DNA from: Bacteroidota bacterium | GTDB taxonomy: Bacteria; Bacteroidota; Bacteroidia; Cytophagales; Cyclobacteriaceae | Direction of reading: 5' to 3' | DNA length: 64,000 bases | NCBI GenBank assembly: GCA_023417065.1 | Contig: JAEZGH010000042.1 | Location: 84,448-148,447 of the forward strand | Part shown: in pieces, positions 55,271-64,000 of the stretch | Layout of the letters: the number at the start of each line of letters is the position of its first letter | Position numbering within the stretch: position 1 is the first letter of the stretch | Made by a program: the position numbers and the translations under genes | Notes under the pieces: model-generated | The model's input: only the letters and a program-made list of their open reading frames with translations | The model's database searches: none | What the model was told of the DNA's origin: nothing

Positions 55271-55300
55271 TCAGGGATGAAGTTGAGATAATAATACCTG

Positions 55301-56068
55301 TTAATACTGCACCTTAAAACGGAAGGCCTGAGTTTGATAGTCAAAAGTCTTCAGGTCAAAAACACGTTCGAAGAACGACGCATTATTTTCACGATCCACA
55401 AGGATGACGGTCGAGCAGCGCGATCCATAGTCAGGCGTTTTAATGAACATTGCCGAGAGGGCACGTTCGCGTTCAACGGACAAGCCTGTTGAGGGTAGCT
55501 GGGCATCGGGGGCAATCTCTTCGTCCGCAAGGAGGGCAAACAAGTCTTCAGGTGCAACTTCATCTCCAGCAAGAATCTTTTCAAACTGAGCACGACCCCG
55601 CTCAACCTTTGGCCAGGGCGTATCCAGCAGATGGTTACTCAGACCGAAAGATCCTGCCTCCAGTTTTTTTATCCCGTCTCCAAAGTTGGAGTAATACCAC
55701 AGGCGGTCAACATCGCCCACGATGAGGTTAAAGCCATTGTACGCGCTACCCCGGCCGGCGATATCCTCCAGGTAACGCTGCGGGTCTTCATCGCCGGTGA
55801 GAAAATCCGAAACAAGTTTTCCACGTGTCGGCGCGGCAGGCTTGAGCGTTGCAAGATCGCGGTAGTTGGTAAGCATGCTTATGCGGCCGGATCGCGTCAT
55901 TCCGAGCCACGTCCCCATGGCCTCGAGATCGCGTCCGCCCACCACGTTGGGATAGTCGGACCAGAATTCCGCAGGCGCAGTTTTCCTGTTGTAGAATTCG
56001 TCGCGATTGCCGGCTACAACCATCTTATACCGGGGATGTCTGTTTAGCGCAAAAAAAATCAAACACAT
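55301..56068 (-). CDS. NRDE (TANGO2) family protein
   Basis: ATG 56068 (MCLIFFALNRHPRYKMVVAGNRDEF) gives 255 residues; the longer frame to 56149 lacks support. The family mark NRDE is at 21-24, and GRDLEAMGTWLGM and ALSAMFIKTPDYGSRCSTVI follow. Members are linked to haem handling or lipid metabolism; exact activity is unclear. The N-terminal Cys2 would be a candidate Ntn-type nucleophile after Met removal. Confidence 0.9.
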   Translation of the reverse strand: MCLIFFALNRHPRYKMVVAGNRDEFYNRKTAPAEFWSDYPNVVGGRDLEAMGTWLGMTRSGRISMLTNYRDLATLKPAAPTRGKLVSDFLTGDEDPQRYLEDIAGRGSAYNGFNLIVGDVDRLWYYSNFGDGIKKLEAGSFGLSNHLLDTPWPKVERGRAQFEKILAGDEVAPEDLFALLADEEIAPDAQLPSTGLSVERERALSAMFIKTPDYGSRCSTVILVDRENNASFFERVFDLKTFDYQTQAFRFKVQY

Positions 56069-56224
56069 AGGGACAAAGCTATAGAATTCCGGGCCAGGCA
56101 AGACACATGATACAGCTGAGGCCTGACGGTAAGAAAAAATACACCACAACGGTTGCGGTACGGGCTATAGAATGCCGCCGATACTCGGAATACCATTCGG
56201 AAGCGTTGACCTGTGCCAGGTTTG

Positions 56225-56848
56225 TTATTGGCACATTTCATATACGGAACCGTTGAACAATTCCAGTTGGGCGGGTAGCAATTGGAAAGACTTCCTGTGA
56301 TATGGCGTGATCCCAAGTCGTTTTATCCCGTCACGATGGGCTTCGGTAGGATACCCCATGTTGGTTTCCCAGCCATAGCCAGGAAATTCGGCAGCCAGTT
56401 TAACCATCAAATCATCGCGATATGTTTTGGCCAGTATCGATGCAGCCGCAATAGAAAGGAACTTACCATCGCCCTTGATGATGCACTGATGCGGAATCTC
56501 GGGATAAGGTTTGAATCGGTTTCCGTCGATGAGTAGCAACGAAGGCAGCACTGATAACTTTGCAACGGCTTCGTGCATTGCCTTGAATGACGCATTCAGA
56601 ATATTGATGGAGTCTATTTCCTCGTGGCTGATTTCGGCTACGGCCCAGGCGAGGGCGTCACGCTGTATTTCTTCGCGGAGTTTTTCGCGCTCGCATGGCT
56701 TCAGTTGTTTTGAATCATTAAGCAGCGGATGCCGGTACCTCTTCGGAAGGACTACGGCAGCAGCTACCACCGGACCAGCAAGGCAACCTCGCCCTGCTTC
56801 GTCGCAACCCGCTTCAATATGTTTTCTCGAATAAGAAGACCGGAGCAT
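56225..56848 (-). CDS. rnhB: Ribonuclease HII
   Basis: I chose ATG 56848 (MLRSSYSRKHIEAGCDEAGRGC), 9 codons inside the longest frame, for 207 residues. The acidic catalytic set is visible: DE in GCDEAGRG, an Asp in LLLIDGNRF and the Glu/Asp in ILAKTYRDD. It removes RNA from RNA-DNA hybrids and misinserted ribonucleotides. The neighbouring gene is the NRDE protein 157 bp away. Confidence 0.95.
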   Translation of the reverse strand: MLRSSYSRKHIEAGCDEAGRGCLAGPVVAAAVVLPKRYRHPLLNDSKQLKPCEREKLREEIQRDALAWAVAEISHEEIDSINILNASFKAMHEAVAKLSVLPSLLLIDGNRFKPYPEIPHQCIIKGDGKFLSIAAASILAKTYRDDLMVKLAAEFPGYGWETNMGYPTEAHRDGIKRLGITPYHRKSFQLLPAQLELFNGSVYEMCQ

Positions 56849-56943
56849 TCCACAAACATAGCTTTCACCACCCAATATTTACAGCCAGCCAAAATATTTT
56901 TCTCCTCTGCCGAAAGCCGGGCCCGGCCGAGCAAAGAAATCGA

Positions 56944-56951
56944 TAGTTTTG
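56944..56951 (+). promoter_or_regulatory. -7 box candidate before the NUDIX gene
   Basis: TAGTTTTG fits TAnnTTTG and stands 19 bp before the chosen ATG at 56970. No -33 was found. Confidence 0.35.
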
Positions 56952-56969
56952 GCCATTAACCGATTCAGC

Positions 56970-57530
56970 ATGGCAGACAAAAAAAACACGGAAAACCCGT
57001 GGGCAACGCTATCCGGCGAAGAGAAATATGACAACCCGTGGATTAATGTAACTGAATATCAGGTCGTAAACCCCGCAGGTGGCAGAGGTATCTACGGCAA
57101 GGTGCATTTCAAAAACAAGGCAATTGGCGTGATTCCGGTTGATGATCAGGGCAATACGTGGCTTGTCGGACAATTCCGTTATACGCTTGACGCCTTTTCG
57201 TGGGAAATTCCCGAGGGCGGCGGTGCGATGGGCACCGATCCTGTTGAGTCCGCCATGCGCGAGCTGAAGGAGGAAACCGGACTCACGGCCTCAAAATGGA
57301 CGATGATCTCGCGCCTTCATACTTCAAATTCCGTTACCGACGAAGAGGGCTTCATTTTTCTGGCCGAGGACGTCAGCGAGGGCGAAAGCGAACTTGAGGA
57401 AACCGAGGCTGACCTTCGGGTAAAAAAACTGCCCCTGAAAGAGGCATTGACTATGGTGCTCAACGGCGAAATAACCGACAGCATGAGCATCATTGGTCTG
57501 CTGCTGGTGAGCAGGATGAAGGGCATCTAG
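56970..57530 (+). CDS. NUDIX hydrolase (ADP-ribose pyrophosphatase-like)
   Basis: ATG 56970 (MADKKNTENPWATL) gives 186 residues. The Nudix box GGGAMGTDPVESAMRELKEETGL is complete with the REx2EE core (E and E in ELKEETG). The preceding beta-strands (VGQFRYTLDAFSWEIPEG) are typical of the ADP-ribose branch. It would cleave nucleoside diphosphate-linked compounds. The MATE gene follows by 9 bp. Confidence 0.9.
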   Translation: MADKKNTENPWATLSGEEKYDNPWINVTEYQVVNPAGGRGIYGKVHFKNKAIGVIPVDDQGNTWLVGQFRYTLDAFSWEIPEGGGAMGTDPVESAMRELKEETGLTASKWTMISRLHTSNSVTDEEGFIFLAEDVSEGESELEETEADLRVKKLPLKEALTMVLNGEITDSMSIIGLLLVSRMKGI

Positions 57531-57539
57531 GGAGCATCA

Positions 57540-58904
57540 ATGGCAGCGGTTGAATCGATAGGAGCGCACGTACGTCAGAATTTAAAACTGGCCCTTCCCG
57601 TGATGGGAAGCAATCTCGGCCACGTATTAATGGGCGTATGCGACAACATCATGGTCGGGCACATTGACGCCGTATCACTGGCCGCAGCAGGTCTGGCAAC
57701 CATTGCTTTTAATCTGTTCATGTTCTTTGGAATTGGCGTATCTTATGCCATCACTCCGCTTGTTGCTGAGGCCAGCGGTAAGAACGACCACGACCGCATA
57801 GTGGACACGTTGCGCCACGGCCTTGTAATCAATTTTATCAATTCATGCTTCCTTGTCACGGTTGTACTCCTCGGTAAGGAAATACTTTATCACATCAACC
57901 AACCGCCCGAAGTTGTCGTCAAGGCCCTGCCCTACCTCGACATATTAATGTTCTCGCTCATACCCGTACTGATTTATCAGTCGTTCCGCCAGTTTGCTGA
58001 GGGCATGAGCAACACCCGGATTGCATTTGTCATCGTACTTGGCAGTAATGTGATCAATATTGGCCTGAACTGGACGCTGATCTACGGCCACCTGGGGTTC
58101 CAGGCCTACGGACTGATTGGCGCCGGATGGGCTACTCTCATCAGTCGTATCCTCATGGCCGTTGGGATATGGGCATACCTGTTTTATCACCCCCAGCTTC
58201 GCGCTTTCAGAAAGGCATACGTTCCGGCGATATACTCCGGCAAAGTCGTTAAGAAGCTGCTGAACCTCGGCATCCCCAGTGGATTTCAGTTCATCTTCGA
58301 GGCCGCAGCATTTGACTTTTCGCTCGTGATGATGGGCTGGCTCGGAACATTGGAACTGGCAGCACACCAAATTGCCATCAACCTCGCAACACTGAGTTAT
58401 ATGCTTACCTCCGGCCTTGCTGCCGCCGCCACCATTCGCGTAGGATATTACCTGGGAAGGCACGACGCTGCAAACCTCAAACGCGCGGTGCTCACCATCC
58501 TGGCTATGGGCATGATTCTGATGACCGGATTCGCCCTGGTTTTCATAGGCGGAAAGGGGGTGCTCCCAGCGTTATATGTGAACGATGCCGATGTGATCCG
58601 CATCGCGATGAACCTGCTCCTTATCGCGGGAATTTTTCAACTCTCAGATGGTGCACAGGTTATTTGTATCGCAGCCCTTCGCGGTCTTCAGGATGTTCGA
58701 ATTCCTTCCATCCTTATTTTCATCTCCTACTGGGTGCTTGCGCTGCCAATGGGCTATTGGCTGGCTTTCAGGATGGGATGGGGCGCTGAAGGAATCTGGA
58801 TCGGACTGCTCATTGGTTTGACACTCACGGCCATCGCCATGTTCTTCAGGCTTCGGAACCGAATGTCAGTTCACCTCAAAACGGCGGCCGCGTTCAAAAA
58901 TTAG
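57540..58904 (+). CDS. MATE family efflux transporter
   Basis: The 454-residue protein has twelve helices and the family pattern: PVMGSNLGHVLMGVCDNIMVGH, SYAITPLVAEASGKND, and repeat-half motifs ELAAHQIAINLATLSYM and AATIRVGYYLGRHD. It exports cationic or other drugs against Na or H gradients. Sequence resembles NorM-type. It is in a run with NUDIX before and thioesterase after. Confidence 0.92.
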   Translation: MAAVESIGAHVRQNLKLALPVMGSNLGHVLMGVCDNIMVGHIDAVSLAAAGLATIAFNLFMFFGIGVSYAITPLVAEASGKNDHDRIVDTLRHGLVINFINSCFLVTVVLLGKEILYHINQPPEVVVKALPYLDILMFSLIPVLIYQSFRQFAEGMSNTRIAFVIVLGSNVINIGLNWTLIYGHLGFQAYGLIGAGWATLISRILMAVGIWAYLFYHPQLRAFRKAYVPAIYSGKVVKKLLNLGIPSGFQFIFEAAAFDFSLVMMGWLGTLELAAHQIAINLATLSYMLTSGLAAAATIRVGYYLGRHDAANLKRAVLTILAMGMILMTGFALVFIGGKGVLPALYVNDADVIRIAMNLLLIAGIFQLSDGAQVICIAALRGLQDVRIPSILIFISYWVLALPMGYWLAFRMGWGAEGIWIGLLIGLTLTAIAMFFRLRNRMSVHLKTAAAFKN

Positions 58905-58937
58905 TTACTTTAGCAGGCCGAATTCAGGCATCAGGCT

Positions 58938-59486
58938 ATGCACAACACTTCCAGGCCAGTATCGGCTTCAATGACAACAATTACCGAACTAATGATTCCT
59001 TCGTATGCGAACTTCGGAGGGAAAATCCACGGCGGCATTCTGCTTTCGCTTATGGACAAGGTAGCGTATGCCTGCGCCGCCAAGCACTCCGGAGCATATT
59101 GTGTTACCGTGTCTGTCGACAAGGTAGAATTCCTGCAACCCGTTGAAGTTGGGGAACTCGTTTCGTTACACGCATCGGTGAATTATGTAGGACGATCTTC
59201 ACTGATTGTCGGTATTCGTGTCGAAGCCCAGAATGTTAAGCATGGAACGGTAAAACACACCAATTCATCTTACTTCACAATGGTTGCAAAGGGTGACGAT
59301 GACAAGCCTACTACCGTACCGGCACTGATTCTGGAGAACGCTGAACAGGTGCGTCGATTCATCGAAGCAATGAAAATGCGCGAGATCAAACAAAAGGTAC
59401 GTGAAGAAATGGCCGACGCGCGGGCCCATATCAACGTTAAAGAAGCCGCCAAGTACCTTAAGGGCGAACGTTGTGTAATCGGATAA
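58938..59486 (+). CDS. Acyl-CoA thioesterase, hotdog fold (YciA/ACOT-like)
   Basis: The 182 residues have the hotdog core (about 12-130): LMIPSYANFGGKIHGGILLSLMDKVAYACAAKHSG, with catalytic Asp in LMDKVAY, and GELVSLHASVNYVGRSSLIVGI. A helical C-terminal extension (130-182, AMKMREIKQKVREEM) is unusual for YciA. It hydrolyses acyl-CoA, chain unknown. Its stop overlaps the PlsC start by one base. Confidence 0.9.
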   Translation: MHNTSRPVSASMTTITELMIPSYANFGGKIHGGILLSLMDKVAYACAAKHSGAYCVTVSVDKVEFLQPVEVGELVSLHASVNYVGRSSLIVGIRVEAQNVKHGTVKHTNSSYFTMVAKGDDDKPTTVPALILENAEQVRRFIEAMKMREIKQKVREEMADARAHINVKEAAKYLKGERCVIG

Positions 59487-60310
59487 TGAGCAATGAAACG
59501 ATCATTGAAAAATACTTCAGAGATAATCGTGGCCGCATACAAAGAAGGTTGGTCGCGTGGGGATACACTTGCTGCCGTAATATGAAAGTGATTCGCATTC
59601 TGCATACAACTTACGGAGTCGTTGTATTTACTGTGCTGTTTATCATCCTCCTGCCGTTCTTTTGTATCCCTATCTGCTTCCCGTCACAACATCACCTCAT
59701 CGGCATTCTCAACCGGTGGTGGGCACGCCTGATGTTTCTGCTAATTTTCATTCCTGCGAAAGTAACGTACCGCGGCAAGCTCGACCGCCGGAAGCAATAT
59801 ATCTTCTGTGCAAACCATTTCTCCTATCTGGATATCCCTACAATCGGCCTGAACCGACATAACGCCATCTTTGTCGGGAAAAGTGACATTGGCTGGATAC
59901 CGCTCTTCGGATACATGTACCGGAAACTGCACATCACCGTAGACCGTTCGAGCTTAAAAAGCCGGTTTAACACTGTAAAACGTTCACTTGCCGCTATTGA
60001 CGAAGGCAAGAGCCTGATCATTTTCCCCGAAGGCGGAATAATCACAGAAAGAGACCCCGTCATGGGCAGGTTCAAGGACGGCGCATTCCGTGTAGGCATC
60101 GAGAAACAAATCGACGTGGTACCTGTGACGATTTTATATAATTGGATAATTTTGCCCGCTGACGAGTTCCTGCTCCGATGGCATCCGCTTGAAGTGATTT
60201 TTCACGAACCCGTTCCAACAGCCGGGCTTACCCTGGATGACCTGGAATCGCTCAAGCGAAGGGTTTTTGACACAATTGAACAGGAATTGAACAAGCATCT
60301 GAAAAAATGA
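59486..60310 (+). CDS. plsC: 1-acyl-sn-glycerol-3-phosphate acyltransferase
   Basis: ATG 59486 gives 274 residues and overlaps the previous stop; a later start at 59582 (MKVIRILHTT) is possible. Membrane helices at about 40-62 and 78-92 precede the acyltransferase motifs: H-x4-D as NHFSYLD, GKSDIGWIPLFG, and FPEGG. It acylates lysophosphatidate in phospholipid synthesis. The gatC start overlaps its stop (ATGA). Confidence 0.9.
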   Translation: MSNETIIEKYFRDNRGRIQRRLVAWGYTCCRNMKVIRILHTTYGVVVFTVLFIILLPFFCIPICFPSQHHLIGILNRWWARLMFLLIFIPAKVTYRGKLDRRKQYIFCANHFSYLDIPTIGLNRHNAIFVGKSDIGWIPLFGYMYRKLHITVDRSSLKSRFNTVKRSLAAIDEGKSLIIFPEGGIITERDPVMGRFKDGAFRVGIEKQIDVVPVTILYNWIILPADEFLLRWHPLEVIFHEPVPTAGLTLDDLESLKRRVFDTIEQELNKHLKK

Positions 60311-60594
60311 AGATAGACCGCAACTTACTGGACAAGATCGCCCACCTCTCACGCCTCGAAATAAACGAAGAGGATGTAGACAAGGTGATGCAGGACATGA
60401 CTGCAATCGTCGAGTGGGTCGAAAAGCTCAAGGAAGTTGACACCGAGGGAGTGGAACCGCTGACCACGATGAGCTTCGAAGTAAACGCACTTCGCGAAGA
60501 CAAGGTAGGTCCACACCTGCCGCGGGAGAAAGCACTCGAAAGTGCCCCCAAGTCAGATGACACCTATTTCCGCGTACCCAAAGTACTCGACTGA
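60307..60594 (+). CDS. gatC: Asp-tRNA(Asn)/Glu-tRNA(Gln) amidotransferase subunit C
   Basis: The 95 residues are a full GatC: NLLDKIAHLSRLEINEEDVDKV, MTAIVEWVEKLKEVDTEGVEPL and LREDKVGPHLPREKAL, ending FRVPKVLD. GatC supports GatA in making Gln-tRNA or Asn-tRNA by transamidation; gatA and gatB are not nearby. It shares 31 bp at its 3' end with the convergent nhaA. Confidence 0.95.
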   Translation: MKIDRNLLDKIAHLSRLEINEEDVDKVMQDMTAIVEWVEKLKEVDTEGVEPLTTMSFEVNALREDKVGPHLPREKALESAPKSDDTYFRVPKVLD

Positions 60595-61946
60595 TTGATC
60601 ACGTGGTCTTCCGGACCATGATCCAGATGCGCATGTCGGTTTAACACGTGCCTCAGGTAGAAATACCCTGCCACACCTGCAAGGATCGATGCTGTAAAGA
60701 TTCCAACCTTTGCCTGCATAATCAGCGAGTCGTCGGTGTACGCCAGGTTCGTTATAAACAGCGACATCGTAAAACCTATTCCGGCGAGCAGACCCACACC
60801 ATAGAGGTGGTCCCATCCCATGTCTGCAGGCAATTCGGCAATCCTCAGCCTGTGCATAAGCCATGTCATGCCGACGACACCAATAAACTTTCCTACGATA
60901 AGTCCACCGATGATACCGAAGGTCACACCCTCAAAAAAATGAGCTTCGAAGAGGTCACCCGAGAATTCGATGCCTGAATTAGCAAATGCGAACAATGGCA
61001 TGACAACGAAAGAAACCCACGGATGCAGGTTATGCTCCAGCCTTTGCAGCGGCGTAGCCGCTGCCAGCGTGAGGCGGTTGATCTTTTCAACGGCCTCATA
61101 TTGTTCAGGCTCGAGCAGCGAATTTTCCGTGGGTGGCACAGCCTTGAATCGCTGCACCCACGACTCCAGCGACTCCACGAATTTCACCTCATCGATTTTA
61201 GTACGCGCCGGGATAGCCATGGCAGCAAGCACACCGGCGATGGTGGCGTGAACGCCTGATGCCAGAAAGGCGAGCCAAACACCACCTATGCCTATTATGC
61301 CATAAAAAAGCGTTGCTCGCACTCCCAGATAGTTTGCCAGAAGCAGAACCCCCAGCAAACCGATCCCGACCCCCAGGCTGGTGAACGAAATTTCAGAAGT
61401 ATAGAAAAACGCAATCACAAGTACGGCCCCAAGATCGTCGGCAATGGCCAGTGCGGTCAAAAAAACTTTTAAGGAAACGGGAACCCGTTTTCCCAGCAGT
61501 GCCAGGATACCAAGGGCAAAGGCAATATCCGTAGCCATAGGGATTCCCCATCCATGCTGACCCGGGGTTCCAAGATTCAACGCTGTGAATATCAGCGCCG
61601 GGAAGATCATCCCGCCCACCGCCGCCATCAGCGGAAGCGCAGCCTTCCTCAGGTTCGACAACTCCCCGGCAATTATTTCCCTTTTGAGCTCCAGACCGAC
61701 AACAAAGAAGAACATGGCCATAAGCCCATCGTTAATCCAATGATGGAGCGACTTATCCACAATGCGCTCGCCAATGCGCATCGAAAGGTGACTTTCCCAA
61801 AGTGCGTGATACTCATCCCCCAGGCCAGAATTAGCAACGACAAGTGCAGAAAAGGCACTGACCAGGAGAATTATCCCCGCCGTTGACTCTGCGTGCATGA
61901 ATCGGTCGAGAGGCCGGAAGAGTTGATTTAATGATGACCCCATCAA
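60564..61946 (-). CDS. nhaA: Na+/H+ antiporter NhaA
   Basis: The 460 residues contain the NhaA pattern: HWINDGLMAMFFFVVGLELKREI, the ion-binding pair in ALAIADDLGAVLVIAFFY, and PLFAFANSGIEF with LVGKFIGV. It has about twelve helices and a charged C-terminus (HVLNRHAHLDHGPEDHV). It exports Na in exchange for protons. The double ATG at 61946/61943 leaves the start by one residue uncertain. Confidence 0.96.
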   Translation of the reverse strand: MMGSSLNQLFRPLDRFMHAESTAGIILLVSAFSALVVANSGLGDEYHALWESHLSMRIGERIVDKSLHHWINDGLMAMFFFVVGLELKREIIAGELSNLRKAALPLMAAVGGMIFPALIFTALNLGTPGQHGWGIPMATDIAFALGILALLGKRVPVSLKVFLTALAIADDLGAVLVIAFFYTSEISFTSLGVGIGLLGVLLLANYLGVRATLFYGIIGIGGVWLAFLASGVHATIAGVLAAMAIPARTKIDEVKFVESLESWVQRFKAVPPTENSLLEPEQYEAVEKINRLTLAAATPLQRLEHNLHPWVSFVVMPLFAFANSGIEFSGDLFEAHFFEGVTFGIIGGLIVGKFIGVVGMTWLMHRLRIAELPADMGWDHLYGVGLLAGIGFTMSLFITNLAYTDDSLIMQAKVGIFTASILAGVAGYFYLRHVLNRHAHLDHGPEDHVINQSSTLGTRK

Positions 61947-62054
61947 ATGTCAATTTTTGTTAATCAATCGCGTTTATTACATATAATTATGGGGCCTGCC
62001 CATTTGTTTTCAAAAATTGATTGGTTGGTTTAGCTTGCATCTAAAATTATTCGG

Positions 62055-64000
62055 ATGTCGTCTTTATTTTTTTGGCGCGACTGGGTGAAGGAATATCGAT
62101 ACACCTGGTTAGTTACTGCCGTTGTTTTCTGCTTCTCGATTGCTTTTCTCTGGTATGGATACTTCAGTGGGCCAGATGGCGTCATAAACTGGTCGCGACT
62201 TCAGGAACAAAAAACAATTGAAACCAACGTCCATACCTTCCGGATGGGGCCGTTCGAGATCAACGTGCCCGGCGAAAGCTACGTCATCTTCGAACACTTC
62301 AACGCCAGCAGACTTCATCCAAACATATCCGCTTCGTATGTCTTCCTCGCGGTGTTTGCACTCGCCTTCATCGTCCTTATATCCGTCGTCACAACCCTTG
62401 AAAAATTCTGGTACTTCTTTGGAATGACGCTGGTCATCCTGCTGCTGATAAGCCTGCGGTTTGAAGTGCTTGGTCTTTTTGGAAGCCATCACCTCATCAC
62501 CGCGGCAGGAGTTATCGGAGTTTACGCGATACCCTCGGTGTACTTCAACTTATTTCGTTCACGGACGCCGCTCTTGTACAGGGTACTGACCTTCACAGTT
62601 ATCACCATTTTCCTGTGTATTGTCACCGTCTATTTCTCCACTGTCCCGTTCCCGTTTTATCACCTTTACCTGACGAGCTTCACCGGTTCGCTGATCCTTT
62701 CGCTGATATTCGTTGTACTTGTCGGTCACGAAATCATCGGAGGATTCGTCTATCTCGTCGGCCAGGGGTCGTCCAAAAGCATGCAGCACTTGCTGTTCAT
62801 GAGCACCATTTATCTGATCAACATCTTCATAACCGCGCTGCATGAGTTACATGTCATCAAGTGGGATTTTTTCTATGTCAATGCGTACCTGCTGCTGTCA
62901 ATTTCAGCACTGATCGGTATCTGGGGCTATCGCAACAGGGAAGCAGTTTACGGGAATATTATGGCGTTCTATCCCTTTGCTGCGCTGATCTACCTATCGC
63001 TGGGTGCCATTTGCTTTGCCACCATAGCACACCTTCTCATCAACTTTAATGATCCAGGCCTGAAGGTCGTCCGTGAGATTATCATTTTCGTTCACGCGGG
63101 ATACGGCATCATGTTCCTGTTGTACCTGATCTCAAACTACGGCGATCTCTTCACGAGTAATGCACCGGCCTACCGCGTAATGTATCGACCGAGACGAATG
63201 CCGTACTTCTCCTACCGACTCGCAGGCTTGATTGCCACGCTCGCCTTTGTCGTATATGCCAACTGGCGCGACTACCTGTACCACGGGATGGCTGCCTTCT
63301 ATAACATCGCAGGTGACCTCCATACGCGGATGCAAAATGAAACGTTCGCAGAGTCATTCTATCAGCAGGCACAGCGGCAGGGTTTTCAGAATTTTCGCTC
63401 CAGCTACATGCTGGCACAGATCAAGTCGTCAAAGCTGAACATCAAAGACGCGATCTATTATTACGATCTCGCAAATGAGAAAGGTGCAAACGAATACTCA
63501 CTTGTCAATTCAGGCAACATACACTTGTGGACCAATGAATACTTCAAGGCGATCAAGGCGTATTCAAACGGGTTAAAAGCTGAACCCGAATCCGCGCACC
63601 TGGCCAATAACGCAGGCATTGCCTATATGAAAGTGAAGAACGTGGATTCTGCGGCATTCTTTCTGAACCAGGCACGGGATAATGAGACCACGCGGTCGAT
63701 CGCAGAGATGAACTTCTATGGCCTTGCCGCTTCCGAGTATATCCCCCTGAAATCGGATTCATTACTTCGTGCATTTAACGCAAGCTCACCAGGCACTATC
63801 AGCAACGCACTGGCTGTTGCTACCGTATTCCACGCGCCCTTCTCGTACGAAGTCGACCCACTCGAATACAAAAAACTTAACCTGCAAACGGCAACCCTCT
63901 TAAACAACTACATCATACACAACGCCAAACAGATTGACAGTGTATTTATCAACGAGGCCTATCGCATTGCATCCGACCCCGACAATGCGGCGTTCAGCGA
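62055..64000 (+). CDS. Polytopic membrane protein with TPR region, C-terminus beyond window
   Basis: An open frame from ATG 62055 runs to the window end: 648 codons and no stop. About eleven membrane helices occupy residues 15-400 (WLVTAVVFCFSIAFLWYGYF, YVFLAVFALAFIVLISVV, FGMTLVILLLISLRF and so on). From about 430 a TPR-like part follows (SYMLAQIKSSKLNIKDAIYYYDLANEKGANEYSLVN, YFKAIKAYSNGLKAEPESAHLANNAGIAYMKV). This topology, membrane core followed by TPR, recalls glycosyltransferase-like or assembly proteins, but no catalytic motif is visible and I do not name a function. Confidence 0.8.
   Translation, partial: MSSLFFWRDWVKEYRYTWLVTAVVFCFSIAFLWYGYFSGPDGVINWSRLQEQKTIETNVHTFRMGPFEINVPGESYVIFEHFNASRLHPNISASYVFLAVFALAFIVLISVVTTLEKFWYFFGMTLVILLLISLRFEVLGLFGSHHLITAAGVIGVYAIPSVYFNLFRSRTPLLYRVLTFTVITIFLCIVTVYFSTVPFPFYHLYLTSFTGSLILSLIFVVLVGHEIIGGFVYLVGQGSSKSMQHLLFMSTIYLINIFITALHELHVIKWDFFYVNAYLLLSISALIGIWGYRNREAVYGNIMAFYPFAALIYLSLGAICFATIAHLLINFNDPGLKVVREIIIFVHAGYGIMFLLYLISNYGDLFTSNAPAYRVMYRPRRMPYFSYRLAGLIATLAFVVYANWRDYLYHGMAAFYNIAGDLHTRMQNETFAESFYQQAQRQGFQNFRSSYMLAQIKSSKLNIKDAIYYYDLANEKGANEYSLVNSGNIHLWTNEYFKAIKAYSNGLKAEPESAHLANNAGIAYMKVKNVDSAAFFLNQARDNETTRSIAEMNFYGLAASEYIPLKSDSLLRAFNASSPGTISNALAVATVFHAPFSYEVDPLEYKKLNLQTATLLNNYIIHNAKQIDSVFINEAYRIASDPDNAAFS

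Overview
The window looks like a chromosomal segment of a Bacteroidota species, most likely a free-living member of the Cytophagales. The reasons are TAnnTTTG-type promoter boxes (for example before the tRNA and prfB), the families present (DUF4197, DUF4288, GIN-domain DUF2807, LiaF-like, DUF6371, PaaN) and the many two-component genes. This is inferred from gene content; no database search was possible. Both window ends cut genes: a secreted protein at 1-579 (minus) and a polytopic TPR membrane protein at 62055-64000 (plus).

Layout. 0.7-15.4 kb is a signalling island. It holds a REC-histidine kinase, a 2143-residue cytoplasmic hybrid kinase with eleven 92-residue double-HAMP units, a CHASE3 kinase with a single-domain response regulator, another REC-kinase and a membrane PAS protein without a kinase domain. 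Small secreted proteins lie between them, as does an M23 lipoprotein peptidase whose SH3 tail is in another frame. 15.9-17.8 kb holds a gamma-glutamyltransferase flanked by short AATCAG-type repeats.

18.18-26.78 kb is an integrated mobile element of about 8.6 kb, the most interesting part of the window. It sits at the 3' end of tRNA-Arg(CCT), is bounded by a perfect 24-bp direct repeat, and has phased paired TGTTACnCT motifs just inside both ends. It encodes a tyrosine integrase, two small HTH proteins, a RecA-like ATPase with a C-terminal HTH, a repeat-rich origin candidate, a DUF6371 Toprim protein, a VRR-NUC nuclease, a protein with a terminase-small-subunit-like N-terminus and several unknown proteins. 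I see no relaxase, conjugation gene, large terminase or capsid gene. It therefore resembles a compact satellite-like element that replicates itself and depends on a helper for transfer.

26.9-40 kb is mostly metabolic: PaaN, a DUF4197 lipoprotein, CinA, pyruvate phosphate dikinase, a 2-oxoacid dehydrogenase E2, a solitary ParA-like ATPase with a small partner, a cystathionine gamma-synthase family enzyme and an MFS transporter. 39.7-47 kb returns to signalling and envelope functions: a TPR histidine kinase, a LiaF-like protein, a DUF4288 protein, a LytS/LytTR pair, a YigZ-family protein, a GIN-domain protein and MgtC.

47-64 kb is housekeeping: a YhhN protein, an MFS exporter, prfB with the classical +1 frameshift, a tandem pair of paralogous secreted proteins, a branched-chain aminotransferase, a cobalamin adenosyltransferase, a VOC protein, a LolD-like ATPase, an alpha/beta hydrolase, an NRDE protein, rnhB, then a plus-strand run NUDIX-MATE-thioesterase-PlsC-gatC converging on nhaA. 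No CRISPR array, rRNA operon or transposase was seen.
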